A DNA stretch of 64,000 bases. It comes from Cryptomeria japonica (taxonomy: Eukaryota > Streptophyta > Pinopsida > Cupressales > Cupressaceae). Shown here in pieces: positions 47,031 through 57,201 of the stretch. The notes under the pieces were generated by a model that was given only the letters and a program-made list of their open reading frames with translations, did no database searches and was not told the origin of the DNA. The translations under genes and the position numbers were made by a program. Position 1 is the first letter of the stretch, and every line of letters begins with the position of its first letter. The stretch lies in assembly GCF_030272615.1 (NCBI RefSeq), contig NC_081409.1, positions 877,619,594 through 877,683,593 of the forward strand. Reading direction: 5' to 3'.

Positions 47031-47857
47031 TGTTGGCATATGCACACTCCAATGAGACATTGTATGTGATTGAAGGTTTTGTCATTGATGGCAACCTTGC
47101 AATCCTATGGCATCGGCAAGGCATTATACCGGCAAAGCATTACACCAGAAAGTTAGTGCACTGACATCAACAGATCACAATCTACACCGGCACTTAGGAC
47201 ACCGACACTGGCACAAAAGAAATGAAGTATACTAGAACAGAGGCCGACAAGATTTTTGTTATATTATATTTTGTTTATTATTGAAAAACTTTGTAAGCCG
47301 ACTTGGCAATTTGTGAAATGACTCTTATATATAAAAGAGATCATTGTAGACATTTGATATAGGAGATGGAAGCATAAAAGAAAATATTAGGTAGGCCTAT
47401 TGTGCGAAATATAGGTTAAGGGGTATATGTAAAGAACTATACAGGAACTGGTACTGAATCTGGCATTGAAGATGCTATTGTAAAGCAGTACAAGATATTG
47501 GATTTGTATAATCCTTATTGTAAGTCAGTGAGACTTCCCATTAAATAGTGAGCTCTAGATAGTTGGCCTTCCTGCATGTGCAACCCCCTATTGTAAGTAA
47601 TATTCTCTTATTGGCTAGTAAGTGAATATTGTGGGTCACAAATCCCACCGAGGTTTTTCCCACACCGAGTTTCCTCGTTAAAATCTTGTGTTATGGTGTG
47701 CTTTCCATGTGGATGTTCTTAATTCTATTTATTGCATTATTTCTTGCATACCGATACGATGTTATATTATGTTCTGCATGTTTTAAGTTAAGAAATTATA
47801 CATACTGGTCAGATACTAATTCACCCCCCCCTCTCAGTATCTGTGGGATCCCTAACA
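47031..47857 (+). mobile_element. solo LTR with perfect TSD ATACT
   Basis: TGTTGGCATATG to GATCCCTAACA, flanked by ATACT (47026-47030 and 47858-47862). TATATAAAAG near 47327 is a likely TATA box. End boxes (CACCGAGTTTCCTCGTTAAA, C-run, CTCTCAG) match the other copia LTRs here. Confidence 0.95.
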
Positions 47858-48311
47858 ATACTATCTTTATCATCTAGTAATTGTTAAATTGTTGTCTGGA
47901 CCTAAAAACTCTATCACACGAATTCCCATTCTTGTCAGTCAAAACAGTCAAATCTGTTCAAATCACTCTACAACCAGCGAGCATAAAAATGGTTGTCATC
48001 CTCTTGAGCATAAATAGTCCTAATAGTGTACCCCTACCGTTGCATTGCATGATTTTGTCGATCATCTCTCAGCTAGTTCAAACAACATCTTATCAAACCT
48101 AAGTTAACTTAGATAACATCTTACATAGGATAGATCGTTCCTGAAACTAGACCAGATCTTAGTTACTTCTCTCAAATCACTACGTTAAATGAACAACTAG
48201 CTCCAATTTGATCTTGACTTCTGCATCACATCTAGCTCTCGGTCCCGTCGGTTGTAAATGCTTGTTCAAACCAGAAGCTCTTCTAAATTTTTTGACAAAA
48301 GTAAGAATCCC

Positions 48312-49665
48312 ATGGCTACCTTGGCTCAAATGCTTCAAGATATCAAGAAAGAAATATATGACATGAAAATCCAACAAAATAAATCAATGAATTCATTTGA
48401 AACAAATGCATGATATCAAGAGTGAGAAACTTCAAGGAATGCTGAAACGATTATATGATTTGACAATCAAAAACCAACAAATAATTGACAATCAAAAGCC
48501 AAATCTCAAACAAGCTCACAAGACACCTTCACCAAGACAAAAATACATTTATCCCCTAGATAGACAATTTACACCTTTAGGGCAATCTATTGAGTCAGCT
48601 TTGGAAGAGCTTCTTAAGCACAATCTTATCATATTGCCTAAAAAGACCACATGGGGATTTGAATTTTTGAGTAAGTATTGTGCATATCATAGACAAAATG
48701 AACATAAGACTTCGAAATGCATGGAATTAAAACATAAGATTCAAGATCTCATTGATAATGGTGTCATTGAAATTGAAGATCCTAATGAATCACCTAAAGA
48801 AAAAGAAGGAACTACTTCTAAGCATGATAAAAATCATGAACCTATGTCTAGAAAGGCTCCATATGTGGCCTTCATCCCTTCCATGATGCCTTCATCTCCT
48901 AAAACATCTCAACAAAAATCCATACCATCTCTTTCAAACAATGAAACTTCTCATGTTTACCTTCAAGGGCTATCTCCTATGGAAATCCAAGTTAATGCCA
49001 ATATTGATACAAGTTCCTATAAAGATTTAAAAATCCCAGATCTTATGCCATCATGCACTCCAATTCCAAATGTACCCACTCAAAATGCTTCCCCATTATA
49101 CCAAAATATGAACACCTTCCAAGAATCCTCCCTGCATATCAAAAACACTACCTCTTCCTTAGAAATGGCTTCATGTCAAGAGGATAATCCGGAAAATGAA
49201 AAAATAAGTCCTACCATAAATCAAGATCAAGACACCAAAACTCCTCAATCCCATCCATTGATTGAAAAAGATCCTATTTCCCTAGAATCCCATGATGATC
49301 TCCTTATACCTTTCCATTTCTTCCAAGATGACCCCCTTCCATCTCAAGAACAAAGCATCCTTCCAAATCTCATTCCTAATCCACTTCCTATGCAATATCA
49401 AGATATACCTTCCATTCTTTTCGATGATTCCATTGAAAGTTAAGAGAATAGCACCTTTAAAGAGGAATCTAGTGATCTTCATCTTCCATGTCAAGATCAA
49501 AGTATCCCTTTATTCCCTTGTCATAATCCTCCATGTTTAGCTCAAGGATCCATCATGCCTACAAATCCCCTTTGTGATCCTCTCATTCCTTACATTCCAC
49601 CTCCATCTCATAATGGACTCGCACCTTCTTTCCAAAGCAAACTATATCCTACTGTAGACAACTAA
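48312..49665 (+). pseudogene. N1 gag-like ORF with long Pro/Ser-rich tail
   Basis: ATG 48312 (MATLAQMLQDIKKEIYD) runs to 48413 and shifts frame into 48397-49443. RQFTPLGQSIESALEELLKH and YCAYHRQNEHKTSKC..LKHKIQDLIDNG are the C-terminal gag motifs of Tat/Ogre elements, with a C..H..H..C cluster that may bind zinc. The usual gag capsid core between N-terminus and this part is absent. A tail of about 280 residues rich in Pro, Ser, Gln follows. After TAA 49441-49443 the same frame stays open until 49665, twelve bp into the N2 LTR, so N2 interrupted this ORF. Confidence 0.78.
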
Positions 49666-51211
49666 AAATGTCTCATTGATCATGTACTAATTATTCGTCT
49701 AATTAGTTAAATAATTCTTTAATTATTAGTTAATTAATCATATTCTTCTAATTTCATATTTCCTCATCATCTTTTTTTTTTGATCGGTAATTGGCCAAAC
49801 CCTGAATAGCTTTTGACTGGAGCTATGAACCAGTGGGGACACAGTAGGGGGGCCCATCCCCATTACATATCTTTGAATTATTATTATTATTATATTTGAT
49901 TAGACTGACCCCAAGACCTTCCCCATTCTATGGAAGGCCAAGAGTCAGAACTTAGAATTCCACTTTAGATGTCCCTATTGGGAATTGAACTTGGGTCTCC
50001 ATAGTGAGAACCCAGTGTTTTAACCAGTTAAGTTCAACCCCTTGGACATATTTCCTCGTCATCTTACTAATTATTCTATTTCTTATTCTTTCATCGTTTA
50101 ATCATTTTAATCATTTTCTAAATATTAATTAAATATTTATTATTTAATTCATTCTAATTAATTCCCCAATTTAAATAATCTTTATTATTTAAATAAATTG
50201 CTAATTATTCAATTTCTATCTCTAATCATCTAATCATTCAACCCTCTTCTAAATATTAATTAAATGTTTATTATTTAATTAATTGTGATTTAATCCTTTA
50301 ATTTAAATAAACTTTATTATTTAATTAAATTCCATTTCTAAATAATTAATAGTTTCTTTAAATTATTTAATTAACTAATTAATTCTTCCATTTCCAAATC
50401 CCCAAATTCTAATTTTGTTCAATTTCACATTCTTCTAATTTCTTCTAAATTCAATACATGTGCATGATTTCAAAAACCAAATTGAAAATCAAAGTTAAGT
50501 TCTAAATATATTCAAATACTAAATTGAATTTAAATAAATTCAATTATTTGAATTAAAATCTCATGCAAAGATTAAATTAAAAAATCTAAATCTAAATGCA
50601 AGCACATGCTAAATTAATTAATTCAATCAATTAATTAATTAAATCATTTATCTCTCCAATCTCTATTTCTATCTTTCAGTTAGCTTTTTCTAAATTAAGC
50701 TTTCTTTGTCATCCTCTTTATTTCCTCCAATCATTCTTTTTCTTCCCTCAATCAGCTATTTCTCAATCAGTTAACTCAATTAATCTATTCAATCCATTGA
50801 GTTTCACTCCTACAATCAACAGTTCAACTATCAATTTTTATTTGAGCTTTCTTGGGTTCACACCTCTTGATCAATCTATTCCACCTTTCAATCAATCTTC
50901 TCCAATTTTCTATAAATTGAGCATCTAATCTCCATTTTCAACAATCACGAACTTTGAATCTTTGTGTCACTTGCAGGTTACCAGCGCAATATCTAAGAGC
51001 CATCATACCACGAAGAGGAGAAGAGAAATGGAAGTTCTACGCAGTCATAGAATAGGGAGTTTTTATTGATTTCATTCATAAATCCTATTTTGCTTGGTTG
51101 TATCATTTCATTGCTAGTTTGTTAAATTCTTTGATTAGAAGGGATTCGTGATTTCCCTTTTTTCTTCTAATTGATTATTGTTTTGAATAAGATGAATTTT
51201 ACATGCACACA
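49653..51211 (+). repeat. N2 5' LTR
   Basis: TGTAGACAACTAAAAATG to ACATGCACACA, with a SINE inserted at 49772-50046. The AT-rich body has many AATTAATTAA and TTTATTATTTAA motifs. Limits rest on TG/CA ends and the following primer site, as the other LTR is not seen. Confidence 0.8.
49772..50046 (-). mobile_element. tRNA-derived SINE with 17-bp TSD
   Basis: On the minus strand: a pol III A-box region (TTAACTGGTTAAAACACTGG, 50011-50031), a B box AGTTCAATTCC (49981-49991), a body and a 3' A-tail of 10 A (49772-49781). Flanks CATATTTCCTCATCATC (49755-49771) and CATATTTCCTCGTCATC (50047-50063) differ at one position. TSD length and A-tail mean L1-type LINE machinery moved it. No coding capacity. 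Confidence 0.9.
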
Positions 51212-51214
51212 TTT

Positions 51215-51233
51215 TGGTGAACCCGACGTGAAC
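51215..51233 (+). other. N2 primer binding site, tRNA not identified
   Basis: TGGTGAACCCGACGTGAAC, 3 nt after the LTR end. Form and place fit, but I could not match it to a known plant tRNA from memory. Confidence 0.65.
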
Positions 51234-51344
51234 TAACAACAATTTAACCTTTTCTGTGTTCTGTGTGATTTTTGCAAATTGTGCGGAATTTTTATTTTTT
51301 CTTGGCAGGTTGCACAAATTTCGAGAAAAGATATTTCCGTCATG

Positions 51345-51512
51345 AAATCGAGCTTACATCGTCACACAATCGAATAGACAGAATCATGCATTTGACCCTT
51401 CGTGGTCACACATTCGACCCTTCGGGGTCACGCATTCGTTCTGACAGGTTCACGCAATCGCCCTGTCATGATCACGCAATCGCCCTTTCTGGATCACGCA
51501 TTCGCAGGAAGC
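51345..51512. repeat. CACGCAATCG repeat block 1
   Basis: Seven units of about 21-26 bp around (C/A)ACGCA(A/T)TCG, with CCCTGTCA or CCCTTCGGGG between. Confidence 0.88.
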
Positions 51513-51625
51513 TTTGCTGCTTAATTTTTTCTTCTATTTGTTATCTGTTCTGTTTAATTCTGTCTTAAATTTAGTTAATCCAGGATCAAATTTCTTTTTA
51601 TTTCATCATTTGATTAACAAAATTT

Positions 51626-51880
51626 ATGGCAAGAAAAGTTCAGTTCAAGATTTCAGGTGCAAGAAGGATGAAACAAGAAAGGAGAGAAGCCAAATGCTAT
51701 CAAAAGGTTCTTCAGGTAGAAAAATTGATACAGGAATCGGAAGAACAACTGGCCTTAGATAGATATAATAGCCTAGTTCTTTCTTATATAGTTAAATATG
51801 ATCTAATCAATATTGAATGGATGATGAGGGATTTGGCTAGGGCTTCACAATTGGTTTCGCAAGTTCCTGATCAGGTTTAG
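51626..51880 (+). CDS. 84-aa upstream ORF in N2 leader
   Basis: A small, basic, highly helical protein (RRMKQERREAKCYQKVLQ, LIQESEEQLALDRYNSLV) likely to form a coiled coil. It is intact and lies between two blocks of the same repeat. ORFs upstream of gag are known in Ogre-type elements, but this one is much shorter and not recognised. Confidence 0.45.
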   Translation: MARKVQFKISGARRMKQERREAKCYQKVLQVEKLIQESEEQLALDRYNSLVLSYIVKYDLINIEWMMRDLARASQLVSQVPDQV

Positions 51881-51927
51881 TTTTCTTATTTTTTTTTAGT
51901 TTTTAACTTTTTTTGTTGTTTGCATTC

Positions 51928-52085
51928 TATCACGCAATCGACCTATTAGTGCTACACAATCGACTAGATATAGTCATGCATTCGATCTGTCATATTTATG
52001 CATTCGGTCTATCAGATTTACACATTCGGTTTGTAAGTATCATGCATTCGCTCAAGTAGTATTACGCAATCACCTCTGTCAAGTT
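51928..52085. repeat. CACGCAATCG repeat block 2
   Basis: Seven further units of the same word (TCACGCAATCGACC, TCATGCATTCGATC, ACACATTCGGTT), separated from block 1 by the 84-codon ORF. Confidence 0.87.
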
Positions 52086-52186
52086 TTGAGTTTCTATTTT
52101 CTGTTGGTTTAATTTTACTACTAATCTTTTGTTTACAGCCTGTGGTAGATTCGTAGGGAGGATTAGATTATTAATTTTGCATACAC

Positions 52187-52450
52187 ATCTCACACTTCAA
52201 TTTTTAGTGCTTAAAATCAACAACAGTTAAAAAGGACATGCATGGATAATCTCACACTTCATTTTTGGTGTTTAAAATAAACATGGGCTAAAATGGACAT
52301 GTGTGTATCTCACACTTGGTTTTTGGTGCTTAAAAATCAACAAATGGTTAAAATGGACATGTATGCCTTCATACTTGGATTTGGTGTTTAAAATTGACAT
52401 GCACATGCATATCTAACACCTAAATTTGGGCTATAAAATGAACATGAATC
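52187..52450. repeat. about 60-bp tandem repeats, 4-5 units
   Basis: Each unit has ATCTCACACTT, TTTTTGGTGTTTAAAAT and AAATGGACATG; unit length shrinks to the right. Confidence 0.85.
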
Positions 52451-53330
52451 AGGCTACATTAGATTAAATCATTTTTCATTTTCTTAAGGAAAAGAACTTT
52501 TTATTGTATTTGGGGTGGACCTACTATTGCACTAACTGACTTTGTACCCGCCATCGGGCTCTTGGGAGAAAGAAGGAAGGTGACAACAACATCCAAATTT
52601 TCTTTTATTCTACATAGTGAGGAGTATCTTTGACTGGGGATTTCATCACCCCACAAAGGTACTTTGAATTGGGATGCGTTGGTGATATCATCTCTCCCAG
52701 CGTACTCTCGAGCAGGTTTTTCAAGCCACTATATAAATATACTGGTTAGGCGGCTAGAGTGTTGAGTGAATTCGACGTATGTGGGGGCCTACCCTACACT
52801 GATAAGCTCAACTAAAGTCTTAAGTGGCTTGCTCTGAGAATCCATCATTGGATCGAGACCCCTCAAAACCTAATACTAAGAACCAATTTAGTTGCCAAAA
52901 ATCCTACATTCAGTGGTTTCATGAGTGCGGATCGTACCCCATAGATACCCTTCATGTACCTTACACTATGATATAGGAATCCCTCGGCTATAAGATCCTT
53001 GGATCTTTGGGGTAAGAGAGACTGGAATGCCCGAGAAGTGTGTGTCGTGGAGTGGAGCTAGTGTTGCTAGACTCTCTATCTATTCATTTTGTCTCAGTAT
53101 TTCGTAAGGGCCTCACTGAATGGTGTCCACTATCCAGCCTAAGATTGTATTTCATGCTTTTTTATGTATCATTGTGATAGGCTAGTATTGAGTCAGTCCT
53201 TTGGGCTATTTCAGGCCCTATCCCACGTATCTCTGAATTTTATGAGATTGTATAAAAATTGAGTTAGTTAGCTATACATACCTACCAACAATTATTCTAA
53301 AATTTGGAAAACTACAAAACATTGTCCTAC
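52451..53330 (+). other. N2 leader, no gene
   Basis: GC-richer than the surroundings; phrases such as CGCCATCGGGCTCTTGGGAG and CAGCGTACTCTCGAGCAG suggest structured leader RNA. No repeat or ORF of note. Confidence 0.5.
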
Positions 53331-53399
53331 ACATGAAGTTACCAAAAACAAAGTCTATTTTGAAGCTGATTCTCAAAAGTCCTTACATACTTGTGACCA

Positions 53400-53590
53400 T
53401 AGGAAGTCCCTTACATAGTCTTTTGCATAGTCCTAATCACCTCCTCATTATTGTCCTACATCTTTTGTATAGTCACACTTACGTCCTCATTATCGTCCTA
53501 CATCTTTTGCATGGTCCCACTTACGTCCTCATTACCATCCTAAGTCTTTTTGCATTATCATCCATATTAGTTGCATAGTCCTACATTATC
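53400..53590. repeat. about 42-bp tandem repeats
   Basis: CCTCATTATYGTCCTACATC TTTTG(C/T)AT(A/G)GTC recurs near 53440, 53483 and 53527 with a weaker copy beyond. Confidence 0.7.
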
Positions 53591-53662
53591 ATATATGTCT
53601 TCATCTAGACCTCATATACATCTATGTCCATTGTTAGTTATAGGTTCATAGCATGTGCCTTC

Positions 53663-54676
53663 ATGGGTCTTCCAGGTGATGGTTTTCTCCCCTTCGAGCA
53701 ACCTAATCTAGTTCCAAATGGCGGTCAACGAGAAATCATTGATGGTCTAGCTAACTTAGCTTGGGATTTAAGAAAAAGCGCACCTCAATATATAGGAGTC
53801 ATACACAAGCTAAACATTGAGTCTAGGATTTCTTGTATAATTGATAGAGAGATTGAGGCTGAACAACTTCATCAACAAATGGAAAGACTTGCATTAGAGA
53901 AATCTAGAAATGCTAAAAGGGTCTCACATTAAAATCCTCGATAGAGTCTAGTATAGTCTTGCATACCTCATACTTACATCTACAATCTAGTGTTAGGCCA
54001 TTGTCTTGCATAGAACCACCTTCATATAAGTAATTTTAGATGCCCGTCACAAGGTCACAGAAAGTGAAAGGAATAATGGACCTGAACAACACACAATCTA
54101 TAAACCCTACTTGGAACATGGACATGTCAACAAGTCAAAACTTAGGTACACAGACAATGTCCACCATAAATGAATTACAACAGCATATGGCAAAGGAAGA
54201 AATTGAGTCCACACAGCAAGACCCACATGTCCTCATGATCCTAGATGCACTTATACATAGTGATAGGGACAAGTATCTTTTGTTGTTAATACAAAATGGG
54301 GCAAGTGGATATGTTTACAGAAAATTTTATTCCTAAGATTAAATATTTGATACAAATGCAATATTTAACCACATTCAAACAAATCACAGAAAAGGCTCTC
54401 AAATGTGAGAAGGGATTAGTAGAACAAGGTCTTATTAAGTATGGCAACACCAAAAACAATGACAAATCTAAGTTTTGGTTGAAAAACAAAAATGTGACCA
54501 ATGATGGTATTGTAGACGCCAGAATGATAAACAAAACTCAACCCGTTTTATCTTTGGGAATGACTTAGTCAACAAATCCACATACAGGGAATAACACAAC
54601 ATCAACAAATGTAAATGCTATGCAAAACACGAACACAAGATACCCCAGGGTAAACATTCCAAGAAGAAATTACACA
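53663..54676 (+). pseudogene. gag: N2 gag, 5' part
   Basis: ATG 53663 (MGLPGDGFLPFEQPNL), homologous to the gypsy gag start at 43062, runs to TAA near 53932. A second block starts MPVTRSQKVKG (54040), shifts frame near 54300 and continues with FKQITEKALKCEKGLVEQGL to the insertion point. A normal capsid core is not recognisable, so part seems deleted. The frame reads into RRNYTPL and is cut by copia-2 in that motif; it continues at 62336. Confidence 0.75.
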
Positions 54677-54681
54677 CCTTT

Positions 54682-56171
54682 TGTTGGCAATATAACAAGG
54701 ATATTGAGAAGGTTGTTGATGATTATGGACATAACTGATTAAAGATGTTTTACTGTCTTGATATTATTATTTTGTCATTGATGTCAAGAAATTGATTTTC
54801 TAATTCAGTATGATGTTGCCATATCTTAAGAAATATGATATGAAGATTATAAAGAAGTCGGTAAAGACACAGGAAAGAATATGATGAATAAAGGGATAAG
54901 TTATTCAATGGGCAACTCTACCGAGCCAGACAATGATGAGATCTTGATGCTTTAGATTGTTTTAATATCATACATATGTTGTAAAATGTAAAGGTTAATA
55001 CTACACTATGTTATCAGGCAAAGAACCTAGTCGGTAAACCCTAAGGAACCTAGTCGGTAAACCCTAAGGTTATCGCAGTCGGTTAATGAAGACAGAATGT
55101 CTACCGAGTAAAGTTTAGTATTCACCGAGTTGTAACCGAGCTATAACAGAATGCATTAAATGGTTACATGTGATATTTAATGAAAGAAGTTGATGAGCTG
55201 GAGCGGATCAATGATTGGCAAGCCGTGGAAGAAGTTTGTTAATAGATCTAAGGCAATGGAAAGTTGGCAAGAAGATCTACAGCTCAGATTGAACCACATT
55301 ACCCTAACACAAGTTCCAAGATGATTGTGCAAGTTTCGAGGTAGGGTAAAACATTTTTCAGATCGTAAGATACAATGAACCTGGACAAGATTGAAGATCT
55401 GATGGCTATGATTGATCATGGGAAATGTGATCAAGGAGATTAAGCGGTTAGATGATTGTCTATAAATAGGAAACTGTTGATAAACAATGTATGCGGGCAA
55501 GTGTATGCACATGGATGCTACATAGTGATCATCGAGCATAGAAGCTTGAAAACCTATTGGAATAACAGAGTATTGATGCCCAACGGATAGACTAGAATAG
55601 TTCTATGTCTAGATTGTGTTGAACAAATAAGAATCTGCTTTAGCATTTTAGATGTAAAGTTGCAGATAGATTGTATTACTATTAGCTTGTGAAAGTATAG
55701 GAAATCTCTTAACCGAGTGGACTTAATAGTCTTATAAGTAAATCCTCTAACAAGGTGACATTCTAAATGAGTGTTTGAAATCCTTTCACAAGGTCACTTC
55801 TAACAAAGTGAAGATCCTAACAGATCTGAGGGAAATCCCTTAACCGGGTCACATCTAGCAATGTATTTTGTAATCTTTAACAGGATTGGCTTTTAACCGA
55901 GCATACTCTAGAAGAGTATATTTCTTAGTGGGTCCAAAATCCCACAGTGGTTTTTCCCTATTTGGGTTTCCACATTAAATCTAGTGTTATGAGGTTTATA
56001 TTGTTCATATGCTTTTGAGTTTGCATGTTTGATAGTTTTATTCTATGACTGATATATGTTACCGAGGTTGAATTTGATGTTTTCATTAATGATTAAGTTT
56101 GTATGACTCACCCCCCCCTCTCATCTTGTTGGCTATCAGATCTATACTTATATTAAGTATTAGAACTATCA
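54682..56171 (+). repeat. copia-2 left LTR
   Basis: TGTTGGCAATATAACAAGG to AACTATCA. Carries a duplicated GGAACCTAGTCGGTAAACCC, also seen in copia-1 but single in the right LTR, so the right LTR lost one copy. TATA box 55461-55469. Confidence 0.97.
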
Positions 56172-56173
56172 AT

Positions 56174-56185
56174 TGGTATCAGAGC
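56174..56185 (+). other. copia-2 primer binding site, tRNA-iMet type
   Basis: TGGTATCAGAGC, 2 nt after the LTR. Confidence 0.93.
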
Positions 56186-56235
56186 TTTGGACTCCAAAAG
56201 GAAAGTTTAAAGGAACTTGAGTTAAAGATCCAAAG

Positions 56236-57201
56236 ATGTATAAGAGGGATGCACCTAAGCTGAATAAGTCAAGTTTCTCTACATGGTAGAAAAGGATGAA
56301 GCTAAATCTATCAGGAGTTGGAGAATATGCTATATACTATTTGGAGAATGATTTTGTTGCACCGAGCACCTATCCATTGACTATGGAAGAGATAAAGGCA
56401 AAGCAAGAACACAGTCAAGCAATGATTGAAATAACATCTGCATTGACCGATTCTGAGTTTAATGATCTAGAAGGTTGCAATGATGTGAAGGCTATGTGGA
56501 CTAAGCTCATATCTTTATATGGAGGAGATGATCATGTTCAAAGAGCAAAAGTTGATAGTCTAAGAGGACAACTTGAATCTATGAGGATGAATGAAGGTAA
56601 GAACATAACCTAGTACAGTACAAGACTAAAGGAGATTGTAAATCAAATCAAAGGAGCAGGAGGAACTATTGAAGAAAAGGATGTAACAAGTAAGTTGTTA
56701 AGAACCCTTCTACATGTCTATGCAATTTGAGTCTCTGCAATCAATGAATTGATGTCTGTACCTAATATGCCAGTTTCCTTGGATGCTACTATTGGTAGTC
56801 TACATGCATTTGAGTTAAGTAATTTTGATAACAGTGGGTCATCGGTAAATAAAGTTGAATCTGCATTTAGTTCTTTTCATCTTAATAAATCTAATGATTA
56901 CAATGAAAGAAAGTATAAGTACTCTGAAGGAGATCATAGTGGAGCAAGTGAAAGATTTCAGAAGAACATGGAGGAGGTACACAAACTATATGAAGAAATT
57001 AGAAAGCAAGAAGAGTTTGAAGCACTATTGGCCAAAAGGTTACCAAGAGGCAAAGGTAAGTATAATGGAAAACTACCCTTGAAATGTTTCAATTATGATA
57101 AGATTGAAAATATGGCTTCTAACTATCCTGACAAAGATTTCACTGAAAAGAGAGATTACCGAGATGACAGATAGAAAGATAATCATTACACAGGTCACTA
57201 A
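56236..57201 (+). pseudogene. gag: copia-2 gag
   Basis: Collinear with copia-1 gag from ATG 56236. Stops at 56287 (TAG for CAG), 56611 (TAG for CAG), 56728 (TGA for CGA), 57172 (TAG for CAG) and the shared-position TAA 57199-57201. The knuckle reads CFNYDKIENMASNY: the same Tyr replacements as in copia-1, plus loss of the His. Confidence 0.93.
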
